From Halospina denitrificans (GTDB taxonomy: Bacteria; Pseudomonadota; Gammaproteobacteria; Pseudomonadales; Oleiphilaceae): a stretch of 64,000 nucleotides of DNA. Under the pieces are notes generated by a model. That model saw only the letters and a list, made by a program, of their open reading frames with translations, searched no databases and was not told the DNA's origin. Position numbers and translations under genes: made by a program. Location of the stretch: contig NZ_SOAX01000005.1 in NCBI RefSeq assembly GCF_004364635.1, positions 124,001 to 188,000 of the forward strand, in the 5' to 3' direction. Positions within the stretch are counted from its first letter, which is position 1, and each line of letters opens with the position of its first letter. Shown here piece after piece: positions 20,547 through 30,471 of this stretch.

Positions 20547-21926
20547 CTAACGTCCCGGCCCGATAAAGGTTGTTTCCGAGGTTGCGCTGGACTCGCTGTT
20601 GACCGCGTCAACGCGGAGCTTGACCGGAGTACTCACCTCATCGATCTGGTCACGCGGAATCTGCACAACCGCCGGCAGGGTCCGGGAATCCAGGCTATCG
20701 ATCCGGGTCTCAATGGGCTCAAGCAGTTCAATACCGTCTGGGCCCAGCGGCGTTACCCGATAGGTATTGGCTTCGGACTCCCGATTGGTGATCTTGAGCG
20801 TATAGGAATTCTCAATGGTTCCTCCACTTCCGGTCTGATAGAGACCTCCGCGATCGCGGGTGATCTCAAGCTCAACAGGGGCCCGGCTGGTCAGCATCCA
20901 GCCCGCGGCTGCAATCATTAAGCCCATGGCAATGCCGTAGCCCAGTGTGCGCGGCTGGAACCAGTGCTTCTTACCGCTCTCTATTTCGGTTTCCGTTGCA
21001 TATCGGATGAGCCCGCGATCGTAGCCCATCTTGTCCATCACCTCGTTGCAGGCATCCACGCAGAGGCCGCAATTGATGCATTCGTACTGCAACCCGTTAC
21101 GGATATCGATCCCCGTTGGGCACACCTGCACACAGATGCCACAGTCGATGCAGTCTCCCAGTCCATGCTCGGCGCGATCCGCATCCTTCTTTCGGGGGCC
21201 TCTGGGTTCGCCCCGGTTAAAATCATAGGTGACCGTGCGGGTGTCCGGAGAGAACATAACGCTCTGGAAGCGGGCATAAGGGCACATATAGAGGCAGACT
21301 TTCTCGCGCAGCCAGCCTGCATTGAGATAGGTGGCCAGGGTGAAAAAGCCGATCCAGAATCCCGCCCAGGCGGTGGTGAGATTGAGCGTGAAAATGTCGG
21401 GCACCAGCTCCCGGATGGGATAGAAATACCCCACGAAGGTCACGCCGGTCCAGAACGCGACGCCCAGCCATAGCGCGTGTTTTGCAACCTTTCGCGGCAG
21501 CCATTCCCGCAGGCTCCCTTTGCGGTCAAGTTTCATGCGTTGATTGCGGCTGCCTTCCACCTTCTCCTCCAGCCACATGAAGATGAAAGTCCATGCGGTC
21601 TGTGGACAGGTGTAGCCACACCATATCCGGCCGAAAAGGGTGGTGATGAAGAAAAGCCCAAACGCACAGATGATCAGCAGGAGCGTTAGGATAAAGAAAT
21701 CCTGGGGCCAGAAGGTGGCCCCGAACAGGTGGAACTGCCGGTCGGGCAGATCAAAATGGATCAGCGGTCGACCATCAACCTGAATCCAGCAGACCGCGAA
21801 GTAAAGCCCCATCAGTGCCCAGAGCGAGACGGTCCTTATCTTCTGGTAAAATCCCGTGGCACTGCGGACGTAGATTTTGTCGGAGCCCTTATCGGGCTCC
21901 ACCTGACGCACGGGAATTGATTTCAT
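20547..21926 (-). CDS. ccoG: Cytochrome c oxidase accessory protein CcoG
   Basis: A 459-residue membrane iron-sulfur protein of the RdxA/FixG type. Predicted membrane segments lie in the first 200 residues, with GRIWCGYTCPQTAW. Two ferredoxin-type motifs follow (CIDCGICVQVCPTG and CINCGLCVDAC). An Ig-like C-terminal domain begins after a further membrane segment. CcoG is a cupric reductase involved in cbb3 copper supply in studied bacteria. It lies 21 bases below ccoP. Confidence 0.95.
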   Translation of the reverse strand: MKSIPVRQVEPDKGSDKIYVRSATGFYQKIRTVSLWALMGLYFAVCWIQVDGRPLIHFDLPDRQFHLFGATFWPQDFFILTLLLIICAFGLFFITTLFGRIWCGYTCPQTAWTFIFMWLEEKVEGSRNQRMKLDRKGSLREWLPRKVAKHALWLGVAFWTGVTFVGYFYPIRELVPDIFTLNLTTAWAGFWIGFFTLATYLNAGWLREKVCLYMCPYARFQSVMFSPDTRTVTYDFNRGEPRGPRKKDADRAEHGLGDCIDCGICVQVCPTGIDIRNGLQYECINCGLCVDACNEVMDKMGYDRGLIRYATETEIESGKKHWFQPRTLGYGIAMGLMIAAAGWMLTSRAPVELEITRDRGGLYQTGSGGTIENSYTLKITNRESEANTYRVTPLGPDGIELLEPIETRIDSLDSRTLPAVVQIPRDQIDEVSTPVKLRVDAVNSESSATSETTFIGPGR

Positions 21927-21947
21927 TCAGCCTTCTTTATTTGCTGG

Positions 21948-22856
21948 TTACTGTTCCGCCTTTCTGTGTTGCCCGGAAAGGCGATAGACATAGGCGGCCA
22001 GAAGATGGATCTGGTCTTCCGAGAGCTGGGTCTGTGCCGGCATGTGCCCAGCACGCCCGAGCTGCAGGGTTTCCATCAGCGTCTCCCGGTCGCCACCGTA
22101 AAGCCACGTATCGTTGGTGAGGTTGGGCGCTCCCATCCCCTGGTTACCCTTGCCCTCGGGGCCGTGACAGCTTGCGCAGGCGTTCTGGTACAGCTCTTCG
22201 CCGCGCTCCGCCGCGTCGGAATCCTCACTGCGGTCATTAAGCGCCAGCACGTGTTCGACGATGTCGCCCAACTGCTCATTACTCAGGTTGGGATTGACGC
22301 CCCTGGCCGGCATGTTCGCCTGGCGGCCATTGGTGATCGTCTCCTTGATGGTTTCCGGATCGCCGCCCCAGTTCCATACGTCATCCGTCAGCCTGGGGAA
22401 ACCGAAGCCGCCGCGCCCCGCCGAGCCGTGGCAGGTCGCGCAATTGTTGGAAAACAGGCGCTGGCCTGCCTTCATGGCTTCATCGTTGCGGGCCAGTTTG
22501 GGGACTTCCGTCTCCGCATACTGCGCGAAGAGCGGCCCGTATTCCTCCTCGGCGGCGGCCACCTCCTGTTCGTACTGCTTGACCTGACTCCAGCCAAGGA
22601 GGCCCTGATAGTTGCCCAGGCCGGGATACAGAACGAGATACACCAGCGAGAAGAGGATCAGCAGAACAAACATCCAAACCCACCATTTCGGCAGGGGGTT
22701 GTCCAGTTCATCGATGCCGTCCACCTCGTGGCCCATGCTCTTGTTCTCGACCTTGTCCGAGGACTGGTTCCGTCGGACCGTCCACAGGAGCCACCAGCAC
22801 CCGAAAACCACGATCAGCGTCAGAGCGCTGATCCAGATACTCCAGAAACTACTCAT
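21948..22856 (-). CDS. ccoP: cbb3 cytochrome c oxidase subunit III (diheme cytochrome CcoP)
   Basis: A 302-residue membrane-anchored diheme cytochrome c that passes electrons to CcoO/CcoN. Two membrane segments lie near residues 7-27 and 59-77. The heme sites are CATCH (Cys139, Cys142, His143) and CASCH (Cys227, Cys230, His231). Methionine ligands are in NMPARG and HMPAQ. The ATG at 22856 lies inside the ccoQ end (8-base overlap). Confidence 0.96.
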   Translation of the reverse strand: MSSFWSIWISALTLIVVFGCWWLLWTVRRNQSSDKVENKSMGHEVDGIDELDNPLPKWWVWMFVLLILFSLVYLVLYPGLGNYQGLLGWSQVKQYEQEVAAAEEEYGPLFAQYAETEVPKLARNDEAMKAGQRLFSNNCATCHGSAGRGGFGFPRLTDDVWNWGGDPETIKETITNGRQANMPARGVNPNLSNEQLGDIVEHVLALNDRSEDSDAAERGEELYQNACASCHGPEGKGNQGMGAPNLTNDTWLYGGDRETLMETLQLGRAGHMPAQTQLSEDQIHLLAAYVYRLSGQHRKAEQ

Positions 22857-23049
22857 CGTCTTTGCTTCCCCGTTGCTGTTCACGAGTGCGTGCGTCGATC
22901 TCCTCGTCCTCAAAGACGAGGTGCGCCGCTTTGTCGTTTTCGGATCTCCGTTTCGGGCTGAAGGCCCAGATGCAGATGCCCACGAAGATCGCGATCATGA
23001 TGAGGGTATGAATCCCGCGAAACTGGCTGAGAATGGTTCCCCAGTCCAT
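22849..23049 (-). CDS. ccoQ: cbb3 oxidase subunit CcoQ
   Basis: A 66-residue single-span protein (HTLIMIAIFVGICIWAFSP) followed by a charged tail with HLVFEDEE. This is the usual CcoQ layout, a small stabilising subunit. It is spaced 3 bases from ccoO and overlaps ccoP. Confidence 0.9.
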   Translation of the reverse strand: MDWGTILSQFRGIHTLIMIAIFVGICIWAFSPKRRSENDKAAHLVFEDEEIDARTREQQRGSKDDE

Positions 23050-23052
23050 CGC

Positions 23053-23661
23053 TCACCTCTTCTCCGGCAGGGCTGTACCCAGCTGTTGCAGATAGGCGAT
23101 CAAGGCTTCCACTTCGAAGGTGCCGCGCACGTTCTCCGCTGCATTCTCGATCTGTTCATCCGTATACGGGACACCGAGTGTGCGCAGGGCTCTCATCTTA
23201 TCCGCGGTATACGATGGGTCGACCTTCTGCTCGAAAAGCCAGGGGTAGGCCGGCATGTTGGATTCCGGCACAACCGAGCGCGGGTCGTACAGATGCAGCC
23301 GTTGCCAGGCGTCCGAGTAACGGTCACCGACTCGGGCAAGGTCAGGTCCGGTGCGCTTTGAGCCCCACATGAAGGGGTGGTCATACGCGAATTCGCCCGC
23401 AACGGTATAATGACCGTAACGCTCGGTCTCTGCCCGGAAAGGTCGCACCTTCTGGGTATGACAGACGTGGCAGCCTTCCCGGATATAGATATCACGTCCC
23501 TCGAGTTCCTTGGCCGACAGCGGCTCAAGGCCTTCAATGGGCTCCGTTACCTCTGAATCAAAGAACAGGGGAACAATTTCCGCAAGGCCACCGAGACTGA
23601 CAACCACAATGATCAGACCGACCATCAGGCCAAGGTTTCTCTCAACAATTTCGTGTTTCAT
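23053..23661 (-). CDS. ccoO: cbb3 cytochrome c oxidase subunit II (monoheme CcoO)
   Basis: A 202-residue membrane-anchored monoheme cytochrome c. One anchor lies near residues 10-34, and the heme site is Cys64, Cys67, His68 in EGCHVCHTQ. The methionine ligand is in [10 protein letters not shown]. The ATG overlaps the ccoN stop by four bases. Confidence 0.96.
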   Translation of the reverse strand: MKHEIVERNLGLMVGLIIVVVSLGGLAEIVPLFFDSEVTEPIEGLEPLSAKELEGRDIYIREGCHVCHTQKVRPFRAETERYGHYTVAGEFAYDHPFMWGSKRTGPDLARVGDRYSDAWQRLHLYDPRSVVPESNMPAYPWLFEQKVDPSYTADKMRALRTLGVPYTDEQIENAAENVRGTFEVEALIAYLQQLGTALPEKR

Positions 23662-25100
23662 GCGCTTGCCCCCTGCACTGCGTCAGTGGAATTGTCCAGG
23701 GCTCCGGTTTCGCTCTGGCGGATGGTGCGCCGGACGTTCCAGGCCATGACGAGAACCCCTGCAAGGAAGAGCCCGCCGCCGATGAATCGGACCACGTAAC
23801 CCGGATAACTCGCTTCAACGGATTCAACAAAGCTGTAGGTCAGGGTGCCATCGTCGTTGACGGCCCGCCACATCAGGCCCTGGAGCAGTCCGTTGATCCA
23901 CATCGAGACCGTGTAAAGCACTACGCCGAGCGTCGCCAGCCAGAAATGGAGATTGATGGCCGGAATACTGAACATCTCCTTCAGCCCGTACAGGCGCGGG
24001 AACAGATGATACAGGGCCCCGAAACTGATCATTGCCACCCAGCCGAGAGCGCCGGAGTGCACGTGACCGACTGTCCAGTCGGTGCTGTGGGAGAGGGCGT
24101 TGACGGTACGGATGGACAGCAGCGGCCCCTCGAACGTCGACATGCCATAGAATGACACTGCCACGATCAGGAAGCGTAGTATCGGGTCCGTGCGCAGTTT
24201 GTACCAGGCGCCGGACAGGGTCATGATGCCATTGATCATGCCGCCCCAGCTGGGTGCAAGCAGGATCAGCGACATGATCATGGAGGTGGTCTGCGCCCAC
24301 TCCGGGAGGGGGCTGTAATGGAGATGGTGTCCGCCAGCCCAGACATAGGTCGCGATCAGCGCCCAGAAATGCACGATCGACAGCCGGTAGGAATAGATCG
24401 GGCGATTGGCCTGTTTCGGCACAAAGTAATACATCATGCCAAGGAATCCGGCGGTCAGGAAGAAGCCGACGGCATTGTGCCCATACCACCATTGGACCAT
24501 GGCATCGATGGTGCCGGGGTAGATGGAATAGGACTTCCAGAAACTGACCGGGATCGAGAGGTTATTGACCACGTGAAGAATGGCGATGGTCACGATGAAG
24601 GCACCGTAGAACCAGTTCGCCACATAGATATGCTTAACCCGCCGCCGTGCAATGGTTCCGAAGAACACGTAGGCATAGGTCAGCCATACGACGGCGATGA
24701 GGATATTGATGGGCCATTCCGGTTCCGCATATTCCTTGGTTGTCGTATAACCCAGCGGCAGGGTAATAGCGACAAGCACAATCACGGCCTGCCATCCCCA
24801 GAAAGTGAAAGCGGCAGCTTCGTCCGAGACCAGGCGTGCCTGCGAGGTCCGCTGGACCACGTAATAGGAGGTGGCAAAAAGCGCACTGCCGGCAAACGCG
24901 AAGATCACCGCGTTGGTGTGCAGCGGTCTCAGCCGCCCAAAGCTGGTCCAGGGGAGGTCAAAATTGAGTTGTGGCAGAAACATCTGGGCGGCAATGAATA
25001 CCCCTAGTCCCATGCCAACAATCCCCCAGACTACGGCCGCTATGGCAAACTGTCGTACAACCTTGTAGTTGTAGGTTTCCGCAGGGGTTTCTGTATGCAT
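23658..25100 (-). CDS. ccoN: cbb3 cytochrome c oxidase subunit I (CcoN)
   Basis: A 480-residue, 12-span catalytic subunit of a high-affinity terminal oxidase carrying heme b and the heme b3-CuB centre. Histidine ligands are visible in [37 protein letters not shown] and [11 protein letters not shown]. It is the first gene of ccoNOQP-ccoGHIS, read on the minus strand. An Anr-type box lies 65-78 bases upstream, so induction at low oxygen is predicted. Only one ccoN copy is seen in this window. Confidence 0.97.
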   Translation of the reverse strand: MHTETPAETYNYKVVRQFAIAAVVWGIVGMGLGVFIAAQMFLPQLNFDLPWTSFGRLRPLHTNAVIFAFAGSALFATSYYVVQRTSQARLVSDEAAAFTFWGWQAVIVLVAITLPLGYTTTKEYAEPEWPINILIAVVWLTYAYVFFGTIARRRVKHIYVANWFYGAFIVTIAILHVVNNLSIPVSFWKSYSIYPGTIDAMVQWWYGHNAVGFFLTAGFLGMMYYFVPKQANRPIYSYRLSIVHFWALIATYVWAGGHHLHYSPLPEWAQTTSMIMSLILLAPSWGGMINGIMTLSGAWYKLRTDPILRFLIVAVSFYGMSTFEGPLLSIRTVNALSHSTDWTVGHVHSGALGWVAMISFGALYHLFPRLYGLKEMFSIPAINLHFWLATLGVVLYTVSMWINGLLQGLMWRAVNDDGTLTYSFVESVEASYPGYVVRFIGGGLFLAGVLVMAWNVRRTIRQSETGALDNSTDAVQGASA

Positions 25101-25136
25101 TTTGAGTTCTTCCGGGTCCTTTGAAAAATCAGTCGA

Positions 25137-25178
25137 AGCTTAGATGCTGGCTTATTATGGCTCAATGATAAATATCAA
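25137..25178 (-). promoter_or_regulatory. Anr/FNR box and promoter of ccoN
   Basis: On the minus strand TTGATATTTATCAT (25165-25178) matches TTGATNNNNATCAA at all but the last base. A class II spacing of -41.5 would place the -10 at 25137-25142 (TAAGCT), which keeps the T-A and final T of the consensus, and the start near 25130. Confidence 0.65.
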
Positions 25179-25199
25179 AAAAGGCTAACCTAATAATTG

Positions 25200-25847
25200 A
25201 TGGATATGCTCTATGATGGCCACGAGGGGCCCTTGGTGCTCCTTGCTCACGGGGCCGGCGCTCCCATGGACAGTGGTGCAATGAACCGGATAACGTCGGC
25301 GCTGGTCGCGGCGGGATTCCGAGTGGGGCGCTTTGAGTTTCCCTACATGATGAAACGCCGCCAGGATGGCCGCAAGCGTCCGCCGGATGGTATGAAGACC
25401 CTCCTGCGGGCCTGGCGCGACTGTATCGATCAGGTGCTGGATGCCTGCGAGCCGGGCGAGCGGCTTTTCATTGGCGGTAAATCCATGGGCGGGCGGATGG
25501 CCACCCATATCCTGGCAGAGGAGTGCCCCGAGGCTGTCGCGGGCGCCATGGTGTTCGGTTATCCGTTTCACCCGCCCGGGAAGCTCGACCGGTGGAGGAT
25601 TGATCATTTTCCCCGTCTTGAGAGGCCGCTATGGATTGCCCAGGGCGAACGTGATCCTTTCGGAAAGCGCCAGGAGCTGGCGGATATTGACTGGGGCAGG
25701 GCGCCGGTTCGAGTTCACTGGGTGGCGAATGGCGACCATGACTTCCTGCCGACCCGTCGCAGTGGTCTGGACCAGGATTCACTTCTTGCAGAGGCGGCCA
25801 GCGCGGCGGCTGATTTTGGACAACAGTGTTTGGAGGGAGGGTTTTGA
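25200..25847 (+). CDS. Alpha/beta hydrolase, KANL3/Tex30-like
   Basis: A 215-residue protein with the oxyanion motif LLAHGAGAPMDS, nucleophile elbow GGKSMGGRMA, acid GERDPFG and histidine GDHDFLPT. This is a small alpha/beta hydrolase of the KANL3/Tex30 type. The substrate is unknown. The start is ATG 25200 or 25206, with only a weak ribosome site. It is divergent from ccoN and ends in a TTGA overlap with rlmM, so the two are probably cotranscribed. Confidence 0.8.
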   Translation: MDMLYDGHEGPLVLLAHGAGAPMDSGAMNRITSALVAAGFRVGRFEFPYMMKRRQDGRKRPPDGMKTLLRAWRDCIDQVLDACEPGERLFIGGKSMGGRMATHILAEECPEAVAGAMVFGYPFHPPGKLDRWRIDHFPRLERPLWIAQGERDPFGKRQELADIDWGRAPVRVHWVANGDHDFLPTRRSGLDQDSLLAEAASAAADFGQQCLEGGF

Positions 25848-26947
25848 CAGTATCCCAGGGAGTCTGGCTGCTCTGCCGACCCGGTTTTGAGACAGATGCC
25901 GGCCAGGAGCTGGTTACACGGGCGGCCGAAGCGGGGGTCTACGGGTATTTTGCTCCTTCCGCCGCGGCGGGCTGGGTCCGGTTTGAGGCTCCCGGCCAGG
26001 ACCTGGATGCCCACCTTTTCCCGCGGTTGAACTGGCGCGATCTTGTCTTTGTACGTGACTGGCTCGGGGAAGTTGCCGTTGTGGACCCGCTCCCGGAGGC
26101 CGACCGTGTTGGCGCGGTACTCGACACTCTGGACACGCTTTCGGAAAAGACTGTATTCCGACGCCTTGAAATCCATACCCCGACCGAGGGCGCCGCCCCG
26201 GATCTGGCGCGCTTTGCCCGCAAGTGGACTGCGCCCCTGGCACGCGCCCTGCGCGCCAAGGGCTGGCTTTCGGGGGATGGGCAAAGTCCTTCTGAAGAGC
26301 TGCCCACGCTGGAAATTCTGCTGCCGGATTTCGGAAAAGCCATTATCGCGGCCGGCTTACCCGGCAATGGCTCGCCCCATGTTGCCGGGATTCCAAGGCT
26401 TCGCATGCCGCGGCAGGCGCCCAGTCGCTCAACGCTCAAGCTCGAGGAAGCCTGGCAGGTGTTTATCCCCGGGGACCGATGGGAGACTCTGCTGGCGGCC
26501 GGACAGAGTGCCGTGGACCTGGGTGCCGCCCCCGGTGGCTGGACCTGGCAACTGGTGCGTCGCGGGATGCATGTGGATGCCGTGGACAACGGACCCATGG
26601 ATGAGGGGCTGATGGAGACAGGGCAGGTCACCCATTGGCGGGAGGATGCGTTCAGCTGGCATCCACGGAAGCGGGTCGACTGGCTGGTCTGCGATATCGT
26701 GGATCGCCCCGGGCGCGTTGTTGACCTGATCGGGGACTGGATCGAGGCTGACGCGTTCCGCTACGCCATCTTCAACCTCAAGCTGCCCATGAAGAAGCGC
26801 TGGGAGAGCTGGGAGCTTTACCGGGACCAACTCCAGGAAAAGCTCTCCAGCGCAGGCAACCCCGGCCGCATCAGGGCGCGCCATCTCTACCATGACCGGG
26901 AGGAAATCACCTGCTTTATTGAATCGCGCGTCACAGATTCCCGGTAG
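25844..26947 (+). CDS. rlmM: 23S rRNA C2498 2'-O-ribose methyltransferase RlmM
   Basis: A 367-residue cytoplasmic enzyme that methylates C2498 of 23S rRNA before subunit assembly. The N-terminal THUMP-like part is followed by an FtsJ/RrmJ-type SAM domain with VDLGAAPGGWTWQLV near residue 225. The TTG start at 25844 follows a very strong GGAGGGAGGG site and overlaps the previous stop. It gives a length almost equal to E. coli RlmM (366). A GTG at 25826 is the alternative. The 3' end overlaps the convergent next gene by 17 bases. Confidence 0.93.
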   Translation: MTVSQGVWLLCRPGFETDAGQELVTRAAEAGVYGYFAPSAAAGWVRFEAPGQDLDAHLFPRLNWRDLVFVRDWLGEVAVVDPLPEADRVGAVLDTLDTLSEKTVFRRLEIHTPTEGAAPDLARFARKWTAPLARALRAKGWLSGDGQSPSEELPTLEILLPDFGKAIIAAGLPGNGSPHVAGIPRLRMPRQAPSRSTLKLEEAWQVFIPGDRWETLLAAGQSAVDLGAAPGGWTWQLVRRGMHVDAVDNGPMDEGLMETGQVTHWREDAFSWHPRKRVDWLVCDIVDRPGRVVDLIGDWIEADAFRYAIFNLKLPMKKRWESWELYRDQLQEKLSSAGNPGRIRARHLYHDREEITCFIESRVTDSR

Positions 26948-27233
26948 GCAGGGCGTAATCCAGGACCACGATGCGTTCGTCGGTCTCCAGCATGGGGCGT
27001 ATGCGTCCCATCATTTCCCGGCGTTCCGGGGAGCTTTGCCACCGATACCAGTCCGCGGCCGAACGCCAGCTGGAGAGAATGACTCGATGATTGGGGTCAC
27101 GCTCGTCCTTGAGGGATTCTCCGGAAACAAAACCGGGAATTTCTATGGCATTCTTCAGGGCCTGGCGGGCATGCTCTTCATAGGTGCGCTCCATTTCCTG
27201 AGCGATCTGGCGTTCGATAATCACGCGAATCAT
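26931..27233 (-). CDS. Antibiotic biosynthesis monooxygenase (ABM) fold protein
   Basis: A 100-residue protein with the small ferredoxin-like ABM pattern: IRVIIERQIA at the start, EIPGFVSGESLKDE, and HRVILSSWRSAADWYRW. Such dimeric alpha+beta barrels include small oxygenases and heme-degrading proteins, but the cofactor and substrate cannot be inferred here. It overlaps the rlmM end. Confidence 0.75.
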   Translation of the reverse strand: MIRVIIERQIAQEMERTYEEHARQALKNAIEIPGFVSGESLKDERDPNHRVILSSWRSAADWYRWQSSPERREMMGRIRPMLETDERIVVLDYALPTGNL

Positions 27234-27350
27234 AACGACCTCTACGACCTTTCATTCTTGTGCCCAATTCCGCGAAATCGGGCTTTTATGGTATATTTTG
27301 GTCCTATTTTGGCAGAAATCCAGCGTTAATGCCCTAGGGAGGATTACCCA

Positions 27351-27587
27351 TTGACCACCGGATATGACGCAACCCTGGACGCAACAGGCCTGGTCTGCCC
27401 GGAACCCGTTATGCTGCTCCACAACCGCATTGCGGATGTTCCCGTCAACGGCGTGCTCCGGGTTATCGCAACCGATCCTTCCACTGAGCGTGACATCGCC
27501 CGTTTCTGCAAGTTTCTCGGCCACACCCTGCTCGATCAGGAGATTGGCGAATCGCAGTTTGTCTACTGGATCGAGCGGACCAGCTAG
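27351..27587 (+). CDS. tusA: Sulfur carrier protein TusA
   Basis: A 78-residue sulfurtransferase that relays sulfur from IscS towards 2-thiouridine synthesis by MnmA, which is also in this window. The active Cys16 lies in GLVCPEPVM, the family signature. There is no in-frame ATG near the start; the TTG at 27351 follows a strong GGGAGG site at 27337-27342. Length is normal. Confidence 0.93.
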   Translation: MTTGYDATLDATGLVCPEPVMLLHNRIADVPVNGVLRVIATDPSTERDIARFCKFLGHTLLDQEIGESQFVYWIERTS

Positions 27588-27604
27588 TCAGGGCAGCCGC
27601 AGTC

Positions 27605-28468
27605 CTATCGGCGCATATTCAGCAGACCCGCCCCCACAATGAACAGGCATCCCAGGGCCTGGCGCAGGGTGAACGGATCCGACCAGATCAACCATCCCAG
27701 CAGGGCTGCAAAGACTACCGAAGAATAGGTGAATTGGCCAATGCGCCCGGCGGGAGCAATCCGGTATGCCGTGGTGATCAGCAGCTGGGCGACGGTGGCG
27801 CAGGCGGCGACGGCTGCCAGGGCCAGCCACTGGAGCGTGGTGGGCCATTGCCAGTTGAGCAGGGCTGCCGGGGCCGATACCGTCGTGGCCACGATACCGA
27901 AGTAGACCACGATCCGGGCACTGGGTTCAGCCACGCCCATGCGCCTTATGGTTACCTTGGCCGTGCCGCCCAGCAGCGCCCCCGAGACGCCGGCAGTAAC
28001 GAAAAGGACATCCTCATAGCCCGCATGACCGGGCTGCAGCAGCACCACGACACCGCAGAAACCGAACGCGATGGTCATCAGGGTGTAGAGGGAGGTGCGC
28101 TCCCCGAGCCAGAGCATGGCAATGACAGGGATGAAAAACGGGGACGTAAGCTTGAGCAGTACCGCGTCGGTCAGCGCCAGTCCACTCAGGCTGAAGAAAT
28201 AACAGTACATCGCCGAAACACCGACCACACCACGCACCACATGGAAACGCAGGTGCTTTGTCCGAAGGCAGTCGGGACCTTCACGGATCAGCATGACGGG
28301 CAGGATAAGGGCGAGCCCCAGCGCGTTGCGGCCAAAAACGAGCATGGCACTGCTCAGCTCGGGTGACAGCGACTTGATCAGCGCCCCCATGAACGCGAGC
28401 AGCAGCTCCCCGGCGAGAACGCAGGCAGCTCCCCGGTAAAGCGGGGAATCCGGTATCAGGTGTCTCAT
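27605..28468 (-). CDS. DMT superfamily (EamA) transporter
   Basis: A 287-residue protein with ten hydrophobic segments in two EamA repeats, typical of drug/metabolite exporters. The substrate is not predictable. The ATG overlaps the dsbD stop by four bases, suggesting cotranscription. It converges on tusA with a 17-base gap. Confidence 0.85.
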   Translation of the reverse strand: MRHLIPDSPLYRGAACVLAGELLLAFMGALIKSLSPELSSAMLVFGRNALGLALILPVMLIREGPDCLRTKHLRFHVVRGVVGVSAMYCYFFSLSGLALTDAVLLKLTSPFFIPVIAMLWLGERTSLYTLMTIAFGFCGVVVLLQPGHAGYEDVLFVTAGVSGALLGGTAKVTIRRMGVAEPSARIVVYFGIVATTVSAPAALLNWQWPTTLQWLALAAVAACATVAQLLITTAYRIAPAGRIGQFTYSSVVFAALLGWLIWSDPFTLRQALGCLFIVGAGLLNMRR

Positions 28469-30345
28469 CCGTTGCCGATGCGCTCACTGACCCGGTCGAG
28501 GTGTTGCAGGAACTCTTCACGGTCCATTTCCCCCAGGATACGAGCATCGGAAAGTTCCTCGCCGGAGGCATCAAAGAAAAGCACCGTGGGCGGGCCGAAG
28601 AGTCCATAGCGGTCGAGAAGTGCCTGGTCACTGGGAGTGTTCTCCGTTACGTCCACCTGGAGCAGCCTGTAATCCGACATGGCCCTCTGGACTTCGGGGG
28701 CGGAAAAAACGTTGCGCTCCATCACCTTGCAGCTGATGCACCAGTCCGCGTAGAAATCCAGAATGACGGGCACCTCATCGCGACGCGCCTGGGCGAGCCT
28801 TTCCGGTACCGCTTCGCTGTTGTCGATGCGCTTGAACGTATGATCCCCGCCAGCGTTGGCGCTCTGTTGCGCTCCCGCCTGGAACGGGGCGAGAGGCCTC
28901 AGGGGATCGGTGGCTCCGCCCAGGGCGCCAGCCAGAAGCATGGCGGCGGCAAGCACCAGGACGAGTCCGGCTCCCTTACGGGTTCGTGGCCATCCCGCTT
29001 CCACGGGCTCAAAGGCACCCAGCTGAACCCCGGTGACGGCAAGCAGCACCGCCCAGAGTCCAAGCGTGAGGGGGGCGGGAATAACCCGTTCCAGCAACCA
29101 GATCGCAACCGCGAGCATCATGATGCCGAAACCGGCCTTGATCCGGTTCATCCAGGGGCCGGGTTGGGGCATGAACCGGCGCCCGCCGGTACCGATGAGA
29201 ATCAGCGGCGTCCCCATTCCCATCGAGAGCCAGAAGAGAGCGTGACCACCCATGAGCGCATCCTGGGTGGCGCTGATATAAACGAGTGCCGCAGCCAGCG
29301 GGGCCGTCACGCAGGGCGAGACAATCAGCGCGGAGAGCGCGCCGATGCCCGCGACACTGGCGACATTCCCCCCGGAGAGCTTGCGACTCTGAGCGGTCAG
29401 GCGCTGTTCGAGGGATTTGGGAATCCGCATTTCAATGAGCCCGAACATCACCAGCGCGAACAGCACGAAGAGGCCCGCGAAGATCCCGAGTACCCAGGGC
29501 GACTGCAGGTACACCTGGAGGTTGAAACTGGCGCCAAGTAGGCCAACCAGAACCCCCGCCATGGTGTACATCACCGCCATGCCCAGGACGTAGGCAACGG
29601 ACAGGTAGAAAGCCTGGAGCGTGGACAGCTGACGCTGACCCGCGACCACCGCGGTGATGATGGGAATCATCGGCAGCACGCAGGGGGTGAAGGTCAGCCC
29701 CAGCCCCAGCACGTAGAAGATCAGGGCACCCAGGAGCAGGGAGTCACTCTGAAGCAGCCGCTGGAGATGGTCCCGTGACCCCAACTCCTGTGCTGCACCT
29801 TTGTCCTGGGTCGTGGTGGCAGGCGCGCGGTTCCCGTTACTGTCAGAGGCTGTATCCTCTGGGGCCGGGTACAGGACCTCACCACTGGCGGGTGTGAACT
29901 GGATGGTTTCGGTCTGTGGGGTATAGCACAGACCCGCCTCCGCGCAGCCCTGCCACTCGACGGTTACCGTGACCGGCTCGTTGCTCTCCCCGTTGGCGGT
30001 GAGCCGTGCCTGGACGTCTTCGTAGAAAACCTGCACCTTCCCGAAATAGGGGTCATCCTTCTCCTTGCTCTCAATGGAAAAGGCGGGCGACGTATCAACA
30101 ATGCCCTCGGGGGTTGCGCTGATCTCAATCCGGTCCCGGTAAAGGTAGAACTCGGGAGTGACTTCCCAGTCCAGGATAAGGTCGCCGTCATCCACATAGG
30201 CCGTGAACGGGAATGCCTGCTCGACCGGCGGAAAATCGCCATTACCTGATCCAGAGAAGGGGTCCTGGGCGGAAGCGGGGCTCGCCAGCAGAAGGAGGAG
30301 GGCCAGGAGTCCGAAAATCCGGTTGTGTGCCAGCGGAAACGTCAT
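28465..30345 (-). CDS. dsbD: Thiol:disulfide interchange protein DsbD
   Basis: A 626-residue inner-membrane protein that carries electrons from cytoplasmic thioredoxin to periplasmic DsbC/CcmG. Layout: signal peptide ending ASAQD, an alpha domain with Cys134 and Cys140 in GCAEAGLCYTPQ, a beta domain of eight membrane segments with conserved FTPCVLPMIP and SPCVTAPLAA, and a C-terminal thioredoxin domain with Cys536 and Cys539 (DWCISCK). The ATG at 30345 is preferred over an adjacent TTG. This activity supports the cytochrome c subunits encoded by the cco genes. Confidence 0.95.
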   Translation of the reverse strand: MTFPLAHNRIFGLLALLLLLASPASAQDPFSGSGNGDFPPVEQAFPFTAYVDDGDLILDWEVTPEFYLYRDRIEISATPEGIVDTSPAFSIESKEKDDPYFGKVQVFYEDVQARLTANGESNEPVTVTVEWQGCAEAGLCYTPQTETIQFTPASGEVLYPAPEDTASDSNGNRAPATTTQDKGAAQELGSRDHLQRLLQSDSLLLGALIFYVLGLGLTFTPCVLPMIPIITAVVAGQRQLSTLQAFYLSVAYVLGMAVMYTMAGVLVGLLGASFNLQVYLQSPWVLGIFAGLFVLFALVMFGLIEMRIPKSLEQRLTAQSRKLSGGNVASVAGIGALSALIVSPCVTAPLAAALVYISATQDALMGGHALFWLSMGMGTPLILIGTGGRRFMPQPGPWMNRIKAGFGIMMLAVAIWLLERVIPAPLTLGLWAVLLAVTGVQLGAFEPVEAGWPRTRKGAGLVLVLAAAMLLAGALGGATDPLRPLAPFQAGAQQSANAGGDHTFKRIDNSEAVPERLAQARRDEVPVILDFYADWCISCKVMERNVFSAPEVQRAMSDYRLLQVDVTENTPSDQALLDRYGLFGPPTVLFFDASGEELSDARILGEMDREEFLQHLDRVSERIGNG

Positions 30346-30471
30346 CAAAAAGCCGGACCTGAATTGGTGATTGGGATTGCCTGAATACTGAGTATCGAGA
30401 CGGCGCGATGTTACGCACGCTATTATAACGGATTGGTTGAACGATGCGGCACATGCCGTAGACTACGCGCC

